NCBI RefSeq assembly: GCF_010667575.1
Contig: NZ_JAABNT010000002.1
Coordinates: 1 to 64,000, forward strand
Source: Sulfitobacter sediminilitoris
Lineage (GTDB): Bacteria; Pseudomonadota; Alphaproteobacteria; Rhodobacterales; Rhodobacteraceae
Length of the DNA: 64,000 nt
Direction: 5' to 3'
A program made the translations under genes and the position numbers. The notes under the pieces were generated by a model. That model saw only the letters and a program-made list of their open reading frames with translations, made no database searches and was not told the origin of the DNA. Shown piece after piece: positions 9,319 through 17,748 of this stretch; within the stretch, counting starts at the first letter, position 1, and every line of letters starts with the position of its first letter.

Positions 9319-12086
9319 CGGTTCTGGGTGGCATCGGCTTTACTGCACCGTGGTTGCTGACAGCGCTGCTGGCGCTGCCAATTCTCTGGTTGATCCTGCG
9401 GGCGGTCCCACCTGCGCCGATCCGCCGCCGCTTTCCGGGTGTTGCGCTTCTGCTGGGCCTGACCGACGATGAAACAGTGTCGGATCGCACGCCATGGTGG
9501 CTGTTGCTGCTGCGGATGTTGGCCGTTGCTGCGATTATTCTTGGCCTTGCAGGTCCGGTTCTGAACCCTGATGTCGACCGGGCCGAGGGGGATGGCCCGC
9601 TCCTGATCGTGCTTGACGGCACATGGGCCGGCGCCACCCGCTGGCCGCAGCAAATACAGGCGATCGAGGCACAACTGACCCGCGCCAGCCGGGCCGAGCG
9701 CCCGGTAGGCTTTCTCACCCTCACCCGGCCGGATGAACCGTCGTTCCAGTCTGCCGATGTGTGGCGCTCGCGTCTGGCGGGGTTTGCCCCCGCGCCATGG
9801 CAGCCATCGCAGGCCGATATTGCCCGCGCCACGGAAATTATGGGCAACCTGCCTGATTTCGATACGCTTTGGTTCAGCGATGCACTGGATTTTGACGGGC
9901 GCGACGCCGTGTTAGATACCCTGCAATCACGTGGTGCAGTGGAGGTATATCAGACCGCTGCAAACGTGCTGGCCATCGCCCCGGCAGTCTATGAGAACAA
10001 TGTCGTAAATCTGAATGTCGCGCGGGCCGTCCCCGGTCTTGAGCGCGAAGTTGTCATTCAGGCCGAAGGCCGTGATCCCGCAGGAAACGCACGTATCCTG
10101 GCGACAGCTTTCGCATCCTTTGACCAAGGTGCCACAACGGCAACGGCCGAACTTTCCCTGCCATCGGAACTGCGCGCAAGGATTACCGGGTTCACCATCG
10201 CCGGACAGCGGTCCGCCGGGGCCACGACGCTGGTGGATGATGCGCTGCGACGGCGCGAGGTTGCCTTGATCGGAAACGATGGCGGCGAGGAAGGTCTGCA
10301 ACTCCTGTCGCCGCTCCACTACATCGAACAGGCGCTGGCCCCCACGGCAGACCTGATCGACGGCTCCATCGCGGATGTCCTGCCTGCCAACCCCGATGTG
10401 ATCGTGCTGGCCGATGTGGCGACATTGTCCGAGGCCGAGGCAAACCCGCTGATTGAATGGATTGACGCAGGCGGCATGCTGATGCGTTTTGCCGGGCCAC
10501 GCATTGCCGCCAGTGACATCAGCCGTTTCGACGAAGACCCGCTCATGCCCGTCCGTCTGCGTGCCGGGGGCCGCAGCGTTGGCGGCGCGATGAGCTGGGG
10601 AGAGCCGAAATCGCTGGAAGCCTTCAAGGAAACGTCGCCCTTCTTTGGCCTGTCGATCCCCGATGATGTCGTGGTGTCAGCGCAGGTCGTGGCGCAGCCT
10701 GATCCGACGCTGGCGGACCGTGTGATTGCGTCGCTCAGCGATGGTACGCCACTGGTCACGCGCAAGGTCGTCGGCCAGGGCCAGATTGTCCTGTTCCATG
10801 TGACCGCGACGGCAGAATGGTCCACTTTGCCGCTCTCAGGTCTGTTTGTTGAAATGCTGGAACGGCTGGCGGTATCATCTGCCGCAGCATCACCAGACGC
10901 AGGCGATCTTGAAGGGACGACATGGACGCCACTGCGGGTGATGGATGGCTATGGTGTGCTGTCAGATGCCGGAAACCTTCCCGGTGTCGATGGGCCGGAA
11001 CTGGTTTCCGCCCCGGCAGGCCCGTCGATGCAACCTGGCATCTATGGCAACGGCGACCGCCGTTTGGCGCGCAATGTCTTTACTGCTGACAGTTCGTTGG
11101 AGCCTGCAAACTGGCCGCTGGATGTGCCGGTGCAGGGATTGGCCGTTGCGCCGGAACAGCCGGTCGCGGGTTGGTTGCTCAGCCTGTCGATCCTTTTGTT
11201 GCTGGCAGATGTGGTTGCGTCGCTTGCTCTGTCAGGGCGTTTGCTGGGTCGTACCTCAATAGCTGTGATCGCGCTCTGCGCCCTGCCTTTCCTGGGTTTT
11301 GCTCCCCCGGCTTTCGCTCAGTCAGAGCCTGATGAATTCGCCCTCGCCGCCACCGCCGAAGTGTCTCTGGCCCATGTCATCACTGGCAATGCACGTGTTG
11401 ATGAGATCGCAGCGGCAGGGCTGAACGGCTTGTCAGACACGCTGTTCTTTCGCACCTCTGTTGAACCGGCCACGGCAACTGCTGTTGATCTTGAGACAGA
11501 CGAGCTCGCCTTTTTCCCGATGCTTTACTGGCCGATCACCCCTGATCAGCCCCGCCCCTCAACCGAGGCTTATGCCAAGCTGAATGACTATCTGCGCTCT
11601 GGCGGGCTGATCCTGTTCGATACCCGCGACGCAGATATCGCAAGCTTTGGCGCAGCCAGCCCAAATGGCCGCAAGCTGCAGGAGCTTGCCGCGCCTCTGG
11701 ATATACCGCCGCTTGAACCTTTGCCGGGCGATCACGTTTTGACGCGCACCTTTTATCTGTTGCAGGACTTCCCCGGCCGCCATAACAGCCGCGATGTCTG
11801 GGTCGAGGCTGCTCCGCCGAATGCGGAACAGATCGAAGGCATGCCGTTCCGCAATCTCAACGATGGCGTGACGCCGGTGGTGATCGGCGGCAATGACTGG
11901 GCTGCCGCATGGGCCGTGCGCAGCGATGGCGCCCCGCTGTTGCCCATTGGCCGTGGCTATTCCGGGGAACGGCAGCGCGAACTGGCGAACCGCTTTGGGG
12001 TGAATTTGATCATGCACGTTCTGACAGGCAACTATAAGTCGGATCAGGTTCACGTGCCTGCCCTGCTGGATCGGTTGGGCCAATGA
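9315..12086 (+). CDS. BatA-like N-terminal and DUF4159 domain membrane protein
   Basis: The 923-residue protein has two N-terminal membrane segments in the arrangement of the aerotolerance-regulator (BatA) N-terminal domain, a long region of alternating strands, a further membrane pair near residues 615-665 (WLLSLSILLLLADVVASLAL, then a Leu-rich segment ending in Ala-Phe-Ala) and a C-terminal DUF4159 domain from about residue 680. The DUF4159 part contains FFRTSVEP, LAFFPMLYWPI and GGLILFDTRD, a glutamine-amidotransferase-like Rossmann fold reported to lack catalytic residues. The GTG start overlaps the DUF58 stop and the stop overlaps the next ATG. Such MoxR/DUF58/DUF4159 operons are widespread in alphaproteobacteria and have been connected to envelope stress, but the molecular role is unproven. 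Confidence 0.88.
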   Translation: MTVLGGIGFTAPWLLTALLALPILWLILRAVPPAPIRRRFPGVALLLGLTDDETVSDRTPWWLLLLRMLAVAAIILGLAGPVLNPDVDRAEGDGPLLIVLDGTWAGATRWPQQIQAIEAQLTRASRAERPVGFLTLTRPDEPSFQSADVWRSRLAGFAPAPWQPSQADIARATEIMGNLPDFDTLWFSDALDFDGRDAVLDTLQSRGAVEVYQTAANVLAIAPAVYENNVVNLNVARAVPGLEREVVIQAEGRDPAGNARILATAFASFDQGATTATAELSLPSELRARITGFTIAGQRSAGATTLVDDALRRREVALIGNDGGEEGLQLLSPLHYIEQALAPTADLIDGSIADVLPANPDVIVLADVATLSEAEANPLIEWIDAGGMLMRFAGPRIAASDISRFDEDPLMPVRLRAGGRSVGGAMSWGEPKSLEAFKETSPFFGLSIPDDVVVSAQVVAQPDPTLADRVIASLSDGTPLVTRKVVGQGQIVLFHVTATAEWSTLPLSGLFVEMLERLAVSSAAASPDAGDLEGTTWTPLRVMDGYGVLSDAGNLPGVDGPELVSAPAGPSMQPGIYGNGDRRLARNVFTADSSLEPANWPLDVPVQGLAVAPEQPVAGWLLSLSILLLLADVVASLALSGRLLGRTSIAVIALCALPFLGFAPPAFAQSEPDEFALAATAEVSLAHVITGNARVDEIAAAGLNGLSDTLFFRTSVEPATATAVDLETDELAFFPMLYWPITPDQPRPSTEAYAKLNDYLRSGGLILFDTRDADIASFGAASPNGRKLQELAAPLDIPPLEPLPGDHVLTRTFYLLQDFPGRHNSRDVWVEAAPPNAEQIEGMPFRNLNDGVTPVVIGGNDWAAAWAVRSDGAPLLPIGRGYSGERQRELANRFGVNLIMHVLTGNYKSDQVHVPALLDRLGQ

Positions 12087-14125
12087 CATCCAGCATCGTA
12101 TATGACCCGCTGATCCCACTGCCGCTGTTGATCGTTGTCGCGATCATCGCGCTGATCGGTCTGATCCTAGCGATCCTGCGGGGCCTGAATGGCTGGCCGC
12201 TGCGCGGACTTGCGGCCGCCGTGGTGCTGGGCGCACTGGCCAACCCGTCCTTCCAGCAAGAAGACCGCGCTCCACTCAGCGATATTGTGCTGCTGGTCGA
12301 GGATGAAAGTGCCAGCGGACGGCTGGCGGACCGGGCCGAAGAGACTGCAGACGCGGCCACGGCACTTGCCGCACAGATCACCGCCCGTCCGAACACCGAA
12401 CTGCGCCGCATTGCCGTGCCTGACGGGGCGGGCGATGCAGGCACCGAAATGATGGCCGCTATCAGCGAGGCATTGGCCGAAGAACCGCGTGCGCGCATTG
12501 CAGGGATCCTCGCCATCAGCGATGGGCGCGTGCATGATGCGGACCTTCCGATTGATCTGCCCGCGCCGATGCATCTGTTGATGACGGGCAAGGAAACCGA
12601 CTGGGACCGCCGCCTGACAGTGCGGAATGCGCCTGCTTTTGCCATCATCGGTGAACCAGTCACCCTGACCCTGCGCATTGACGACCTTGGTGCGGCACCC
12701 GAAGGACAAGAGCTTGCACCGCTGGACATCTCTATCGACGGTGAGCCGGCGCAAACCTTCCGAGTGCCAATCGGCCAGGATCTGGAATTGCCCATCACCC
12801 TGCCCCACGGGGGGCGGAACGTGATCCGCTTTTCCCTCCCCGAAGCAGAGGGTGAACTGACGGACCGGAACAACGCCGCGCTGATCCAGATGAACGGCGT
12901 GCGCGACCGCCTCAGCGTGCTGCTGGTCAGTGGAGAGCCGCACCCCGGCGGGCGGACATGGCGCAACCTGCTCAAGTCCGACAGCTCTGTTGATCTGGTG
13001 CATTTCACCATCCTGCGTCCGCCCGAGAAACAAGACGGCGTGCCGGTCAATGAGCTGTCGCTCATCGCCTTTCCGACGCGCGAGTTGTTCATGGAAAAGA
13101 TCGACGATTTCGATCTGATCATCTTTGACCGCTATCAGAGGCGCGGCATCCTGCCCGCGCTTTATCTGGATAACGTCGCAAGCTATGTGCGCGAGGGTGG
13201 TGCGGTTTTGGTGGCGGCAGGGCCGGATTTTGCCACAGCTGACAGCATTTACCGGTCACCGCTTGGCACGGTGCTGCCTGCGACGCCAACCGCGCGTGTG
13301 CTTGAAGAACCTTTCAGCCCGACGGTCACTGACCTTGGCAAACGCCATCCTGTCACCACTGATTTGCCAGACAATGGCGATTGGGGCCGGTGGCTGAGGC
13401 AGATCGACGTCGCGGACCAGCAGGGCAACGTGGTGATGCAGGGCCATGATGAACGCCCCTTGCTGATCTTGAACCGCGTCGGCGAAGGCAGGGTCGCTCT
13501 TCTGGCGTCCGATCATGCCTGGCTCTGGAGCAGGGGATACGAAGGCGGCGGTCCACAGCTTGAATTGCTGCGCCGCCTTGCACACTGGATGATGAAGGAA
13601 CCGGAGCTTGAGGAAGAGGCGCTGACCGCGACTGCCGAAGGCCAGACGATGCGGATCATCCGCCGCACCTTGGGCGACAGCGTGCCGCCAGTCACCATCA
13701 CCAAACCCGATGGCAGCACCGAAGAGCTGCCGCTGACCGAGGGCGCCGCTGGTATATTCGAAGGTGTCTATCAGGGACCGGAAATCGGGCTTTACCGGCT
13801 GGACAACGGCGATCAAACCGCTGTGATTGGGCTGGGCCCTGCAGCCCCGCGAGAGTTCATTGAAACCATCGCAAGCGGCGAAGCGCTTGATCCGGTTATT
13901 TCTTCTTTGCGAGGTGGCGTAGTACGTCTCGAAGACGGCTTGCCCCGGTTGCGCAACGTCCGTGCAGGCCGTCCTGCTGCCGGTCGGGGCTGGCTGGGTA
14001 TCACCCCGCGCGGCGCTTATGAAACCCGCGATATCCGGCAAACGGCCATTCTGCCGGGATGGCTTGTGCTGTTGCTGTCCGCTGCGCTGATCACCGCAGC
14101 CTGGTTGCGTGAAGGGCGTCGGTAG
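12083..14125 (+). CDS. large membrane protein of the MoxR/DUF58/DUF4159 operon
   Basis: The 680-residue product has two N-terminal membrane helices (residues about 10-50), a large presumably periplasmic region and one C-terminal helix (about 655-675) before a basic tail. The soluble region reads as a von Willebrand A-like half (IVLLVEDESASGR as a degenerate MIDAS) and a glutamine-amidotransferase-like half with VREGGAVLVAAGPDF and GEGRVALLASDHAW. Proteins of this layout normally close the moxR operon in alphaproteobacteria. The ATG overlaps the previous stop (ATGA). No catalytic triad could be identified, so a binding or scaffold role is more likely than enzymatic activity. Confidence 0.82.
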   Translation: MTSSIVYDPLIPLPLLIVVAIIALIGLILAILRGLNGWPLRGLAAAVVLGALANPSFQQEDRAPLSDIVLLVEDESASGRLADRAEETADAATALAAQITARPNTELRRIAVPDGAGDAGTEMMAAISEALAEEPRARIAGILAISDGRVHDADLPIDLPAPMHLLMTGKETDWDRRLTVRNAPAFAIIGEPVTLTLRIDDLGAAPEGQELAPLDISIDGEPAQTFRVPIGQDLELPITLPHGGRNVIRFSLPEAEGELTDRNNAALIQMNGVRDRLSVLLVSGEPHPGGRTWRNLLKSDSSVDLVHFTILRPPEKQDGVPVNELSLIAFPTRELFMEKIDDFDLIIFDRYQRRGILPALYLDNVASYVREGGAVLVAAGPDFATADSIYRSPLGTVLPATPTARVLEEPFSPTVTDLGKRHPVTTDLPDNGDWGRWLRQIDVADQQGNVVMQGHDERPLLILNRVGEGRVALLASDHAWLWSRGYEGGGPQLELLRRLAHWMMKEPELEEEALTATAEGQTMRIIRRTLGDSVPPVTITKPDGSTEELPLTEGAAGIFEGVYQGPEIGLYRLDNGDQTAVIGLGPAAPREFIETIASGEALDPVISSLRGGVVRLEDGLPRLRNVRAGRPAAGRGWLGITPRGAYETRDIRQTAILPGWLVLLLSAALITAAWLREGRR

Positions 14126-14131
14126 ACCCTG

Positions 14132-15025
14132 CTAAATCGCCCGCAGCAACAAGCCGCCCGCGATAAAGAGCACCGCAGCACCTGCCAGAACCTCTATCCC
14201 GGCCATGGCTCGCGCCAGCTGAGCGGAACCGTTTAGCCCTGCCAGAACACCACTGCGCAGCCCTCCGGCCGCAAGTCCAACGAAGATCGTGATCAAAGCC
14301 GTCCCCAACGCCATGGCGAAAGCCCCGCCAATGCCAAGCCCGCCGATGCCCATCTGCCATGTGATGATCAGCACGAAAAGCGCGCCGGTGCAGGGTCTGA
14401 TCGCGATGCCCGCAATCAGCGCGAAGGCCTCGCGCAGCGAACCTGCCTGGTCAACCTGATCCAGCGTCGGTCCGTGTGCATGGCCGCAGCTTGAGCAGAC
14501 CGCGCCATCGCCCGCATGGGCATGATCGTAAGACCGTGCCAGCAGCTTGCGCGCCCCGCGCCAGACCAGCCACAGACCGATCAGGCCAATCGCGCCATAG
14601 CTGATCGGGGCCATCATCGCTTCAGTCACGTTTACCATCGCCTGTCTGCCGATGTTCAGCACCAGAACACCCAGATAAACCAGCGTAACTGCCGTGACAG
14701 CCTGCCCAAGGGAGGCCAGCAGCGCAATTAGAGAAAGCCGCAGCATCGGCACCTTGCGGGCAAACCCATAGCCTCCGATCAGAACCTTGCCATGTCCCGG
14801 ACCCGCCGCATGGGCAAGGCCGTAGGCAAAGCAGGCTCCCAACAGTGCCATCACCGCACCAGCTTCCCCTGCGCGAGCACTGCGGAGGGCGCGGGCGATT
14901 GTATTCTGGAAACCGCGTTGCTGGCTCGCCGCCCAGGCGCTCAGTTGATCAAACCCGCCGCTGAGCCAAAGCCAGCCAAGAGCCGCCAGCACGACAAGTG
15001 CCGCGAAACTCAGGAAATATCGCAT
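14132..15025 (-). CDS. NicO/RcnA-type nickel or cobalt transporter
   Basis: This 297-residue membrane protein belongs to the NicO (RcnA-like) group. It has about six to seven helices, the motif HAAGPGHGKVL in the second helix (HxxGPGHGK is the family signature for metal binding), a cytoplasmic His/Cys-rich loop with DHAHAGDGAVCSSCGHAHGP, and IRPCTGALFVL later in the chain. It follows the DUF1007 gene with a 16-nt overlap, a pairing common in proteobacteria for periplasmic metal delivery plus transport. Because the window also has a cobalamin locus, Co2+ is a reasonable cargo, but uptake versus efflux cannot be told from sequence. It converges with the MoxR operon, leaving 6 nt between stops. 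Confidence 0.87.
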   Translation of the reverse strand: MRYFLSFAALVVLAALGWLWLSGGFDQLSAWAASQQRGFQNTIARALRSARAGEAGAVMALLGACFAYGLAHAAGPGHGKVLIGGYGFARKVPMLRLSLIALLASLGQAVTAVTLVYLGVLVLNIGRQAMVNVTEAMMAPISYGAIGLIGLWLVWRGARKLLARSYDHAHAGDGAVCSSCGHAHGPTLDQVDQAGSLREAFALIAGIAIRPCTGALFVLIITWQMGIGGLGIGGAFAMALGTALITIFVGLAAGGLRSGVLAGLNGSAQLARAMAGIEVLAGAAVLFIAGGLLLRAI

Positions 15026-15660
15026 GTGACCATCACCGTACTGGCCAACAGGCCACCGATGTCGGGCAGACCTTCGTCCTGCGGTGTGGTGTCCATGTCC
15101 AGCGTATTCAGCAAATCGCGCATTTCACGCAAACGGGCGTCAATATCGGGCATATCGATGCTGTGGCGACATGCATCAAGGCCGGAAATCCGCACAGGCA
15201 GCGTGATGTCATACGCGGTATAATACGTCGCATCATAGGGCTTCACATCAATCCGCGCACCAACGTGCTGGTCCGGATCCACGCGGCGCACATGGGTCGT
15301 CGTGATCCGGCCATCGTTGAACACGGCGGTTGCCTCCATCGGACCGGACAGGGGCAATTCACGCCCCTCCTGCATGATCACAAGATCGCCGTTAAAGCCT
15401 TCGGTCCACTGCATATCGAATCCGGTGAGGTCCGCCAGCTCTGTGGGTGTAAGAACGCCGTCGAAATCGGGATCAAGCCCGCGATCCTCTGTGATCAGCA
15501 GCGAATAGAATTCGTCGTAGGCCCATGTGACCTTGACCTCGGTTAGCCGACCTTCGGCGTCAAAACGCAGGTCCAGACCCGTATCCACAAAGATATGCGG
15601 ATGGGCTGCCAGCGGGCTGGCAAGCATCACGGACAGCATAAGGACAAGAGCGTTTTTCAT
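15010..15660 (-). CDS. DUF1007 family periplasmic protein
   Basis: The protein is 216 residues from the ATG at 15660, which gives a clean signal peptide (KNALVLMLSVMLASPLAA followed by HPHIF). An ATG eight codons earlier would add a less typical start. DUF1007 proteins begin their mature form with AHPHIF(V/I)D, as seen here, and are usually encoded with NicO/RcnA-type transporters; the N-terminal His residues may bind Ni2+ or Co2+. The overlap with the downstream transporter gene suggests coupled translation. Function is inferred from this context only. Confidence 0.85.
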   Translation of the reverse strand: MKNALVLMLSVMLASPLAAHPHIFVDTGLDLRFDAEGRLTEVKVTWAYDEFYSLLITEDRGLDPDFDGVLTPTELADLTGFDMQWTEGFNGDLVIMQEGRELPLSGPMEATAVFNDGRITTTHVRRVDPDQHVGARIDVKPYDATYYTAYDITLPVRISGLDACRHSIDMPDIDARLREMRDLLNTLDMDTTPQDEGLPDIGGLLASTVMVTCDIS

Positions 15661-15720
15661 GGTGAACCGGACATATAACATCACCCTGCTACCGGCAATA
15701 TCCCCAGCGGCGGATTCGTG

Positions 15721-17748
15721 CTACTGCAGTCGGATCTGAACGCTTGCCGCACGCCCCTTGGCATCGATCACCGAAATGCGCGAGAACCCCGGTCCTGTCA
15801 TCGGCAACAACGCGTCGCGATGGCGCAGGTTGGTCAGAACCGGTGCGCCATCCACCAACACCGTCAGCGGCAAGACACCTGCGCTGAGCTTGAGCGGCAC
15901 CGGCTCGCCTGTCATCCGCAGGACCGCGCCGTCGGGAGGAAAGCTGACCTGCGGCGCATCACGGGCCGGGGCAAAAACCGCGTCCCGGCTCCGAAAGCGC
16001 TGCAAAGGTTTGGGCAGGGCTGCCGTGCTCAGGATCAGGGTTTCGGGCGGCGGTGGCGGCAAAGGCGCGGCGCGCGCCTTCAGTCGGCCAAATGCCTCGA
16101 ACAGAACGGGGGCAGCGAGATCACCGCCAAAGGCACCCGGCACCGGGGTTCCGTCGGGGCGCCCTAGCCAAACGCCTATTACATGCGCCCCGTCAAAGCC
16201 GATTGCCCAAGCATCCCTGTGGCCGTAGGACGTGCCGGTCTTGAAAGCGATGTGCCGCGCATCAGCAGCGCTGCCTTGTGGCGCGGATATGCTGGCAAGG
16301 ATATGCCCTACCTGCCATGCTGCACTGCGCGACACGATCCGATGTGATGACTGATTTGCCTGTCCCGTGCGCCAACTCAACGGGCGGACCTCCCCCCCAT
16401 TTGCCAGCCCGCCGTAGAGCTGCACCAGATCATTCAGCGTCAGGCCAACACCGCCCAAAGCCACGGCCAATCCTGCCTGACCGCCCGGCACTTGTGGTTG
16501 CGCGCCGCCTTTGCGCAGGGTCGCCAAAAGCCTTGCCGGTCCCAGCTCTTGCATCAGCAGCACGGGCGGAATGTTCAAAGACAATTGCAACGCCTTGCGC
16601 AGCGTCAGTTGACCGCGGAATTGGCCGTCGAAATTCTGCGGCGCATAGCGGCCAAAGGAGACGGGCACATCATCAATCAGCGTGTCAGGATGCGCCAGCC
16701 CCTGATCAAACGCCAGCGCGTAGATGAATGGTTTCAGCGTTGAGCCGGGAGAACGGACAGCGCGCGTCATGTCAACGAACCCAAGGCGCCCACCGGTGGC
16801 GGCATAGGCTGGTGATCCGACCGAGGCAAGCACCTCTCCGCTTTGATGGTCCGCCGCTACGATCGCGGCGGAAACGCCCTGCGGCTGCCCCCGGACGGCT
16901 TGGGCCGCAAGCTCTGCTATCTGTTTTTGCAGGCCTGCATCCAAGGTCACGTCATGCCGCTGGCTCAGCGGGGATTGCCGACGCATCTGGTCAGCTAAAT
17001 GCGGGGCAAGGCGTGCGAAAGGACGCATGGCGGCAGGCACAGGTGCCGCGCGTAAGTCCTCCGGCGCATTCACCCGGTCCAGCACACGGGCGCGGGCAGC
17101 TTGGGCAATATCCGGGTACCGGTCCGGGCGGCGCGCCTCGGGTGCTTGCGGCAAGGCCACCAGCAAGGCCGCTTCGTTCATGCTCAGGCGTTTAGGCTCC
17201 TTGCCGAACCAGGCAAGCGATCCCGCACGCAATCCTTCGACCGGACCACCATAGGGGGCGTGGGCAAGATACAACTCAAGTATCTGCGCTTTGCTCAATC
17301 GCCGCTCCAGCGCCAGCGCAAGCCGAACCTGCCGCAGCTTGCCCGCCAAGCGCCCGGTGCCTGAATTCTCCAGAAGGCGGGCCACCTGCATCGTCAGCGT
17401 GGAGCCTCCTGACACCACCTCGCCTGCCCAGATCGCCTGCACCGCAGCGCGCAGTGCGGCCAGCGGATCAACACCTGAATGGGTGTAGAACCGTTTGTCC
17501 TCGTAGGTGATCAGCATCGACAGGAAATCCGGGTCGACCTGATCAAGGTCAGGCGCCAGACGGATGCGACCATCCTCAACCGGAAAGACACGCATCAAGG
17601 TGCCATGGCGGTCCCGCACTTCAACCGATGTTTCAACCAGAACCGGCGGTACCTTGGTCCCTGCGACCCAGCCGTCGAAAGCATCACGCAGGCCAGCCCC
17701 CAGCCCAAGGGCGAGGACCAGCCCAAAGAGTGCGTACCGCCGGATCAT
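15721..17748 (-). CDS. pbpC: penicillin-binding protein 1C
   Basis: The 675-residue protein has one N-terminal membrane anchor, a glycosyltransferase domain (EDKRFYTHSGVDPLAALRA and GGSTLTMQVARL are the family-51 motifs), a transpeptidase domain with the active-site STLK in RSPGSTLKPFIYAL, the SLN motif and KTGTSYG, and a C-terminal BiPBP_C domain. PBP1C polymerises peptidoglycan in the periplasm. Its start overlaps the stop of the alpha-2-macroglobulin gene by 4 nt; this pbpC plus A2M pairing is known from many proteobacteria, including E. coli (pbpC/yfhM). The order here is A2M first, then pbpC. Confidence 0.95.
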   Translation of the reverse strand: MIRRYALFGLVLALGLGAGLRDAFDGWVAGTKVPPVLVETSVEVRDRHGTLMRVFPVEDGRIRLAPDLDQVDPDFLSMLITYEDKRFYTHSGVDPLAALRAAVQAIWAGEVVSGGSTLTMQVARLLENSGTGRLAGKLRQVRLALALERRLSKAQILELYLAHAPYGGPVEGLRAGSLAWFGKEPKRLSMNEAALLVALPQAPEARRPDRYPDIAQAARARVLDRVNAPEDLRAAPVPAAMRPFARLAPHLADQMRRQSPLSQRHDVTLDAGLQKQIAELAAQAVRGQPQGVSAAIVAADHQSGEVLASVGSPAYAATGGRLGFVDMTRAVRSPGSTLKPFIYALAFDQGLAHPDTLIDDVPVSFGRYAPQNFDGQFRGQLTLRKALQLSLNIPPVLLMQELGPARLLATLRKGGAQPQVPGGQAGLAVALGGVGLTLNDLVQLYGGLANGGEVRPLSWRTGQANQSSHRIVSRSAAWQVGHILASISAPQGSAADARHIAFKTGTSYGHRDAWAIGFDGAHVIGVWLGRPDGTPVPGAFGGDLAAPVLFEAFGRLKARAAPLPPPPPETLILSTAALPKPLQRFRSRDAVFAPARDAPQVSFPPDGAVLRMTGEPVPLKLSAGVLPLTVLVDGAPVLTNLRHRDALLPMTGPGFSRISVIDAKGRAASVQIRLQ

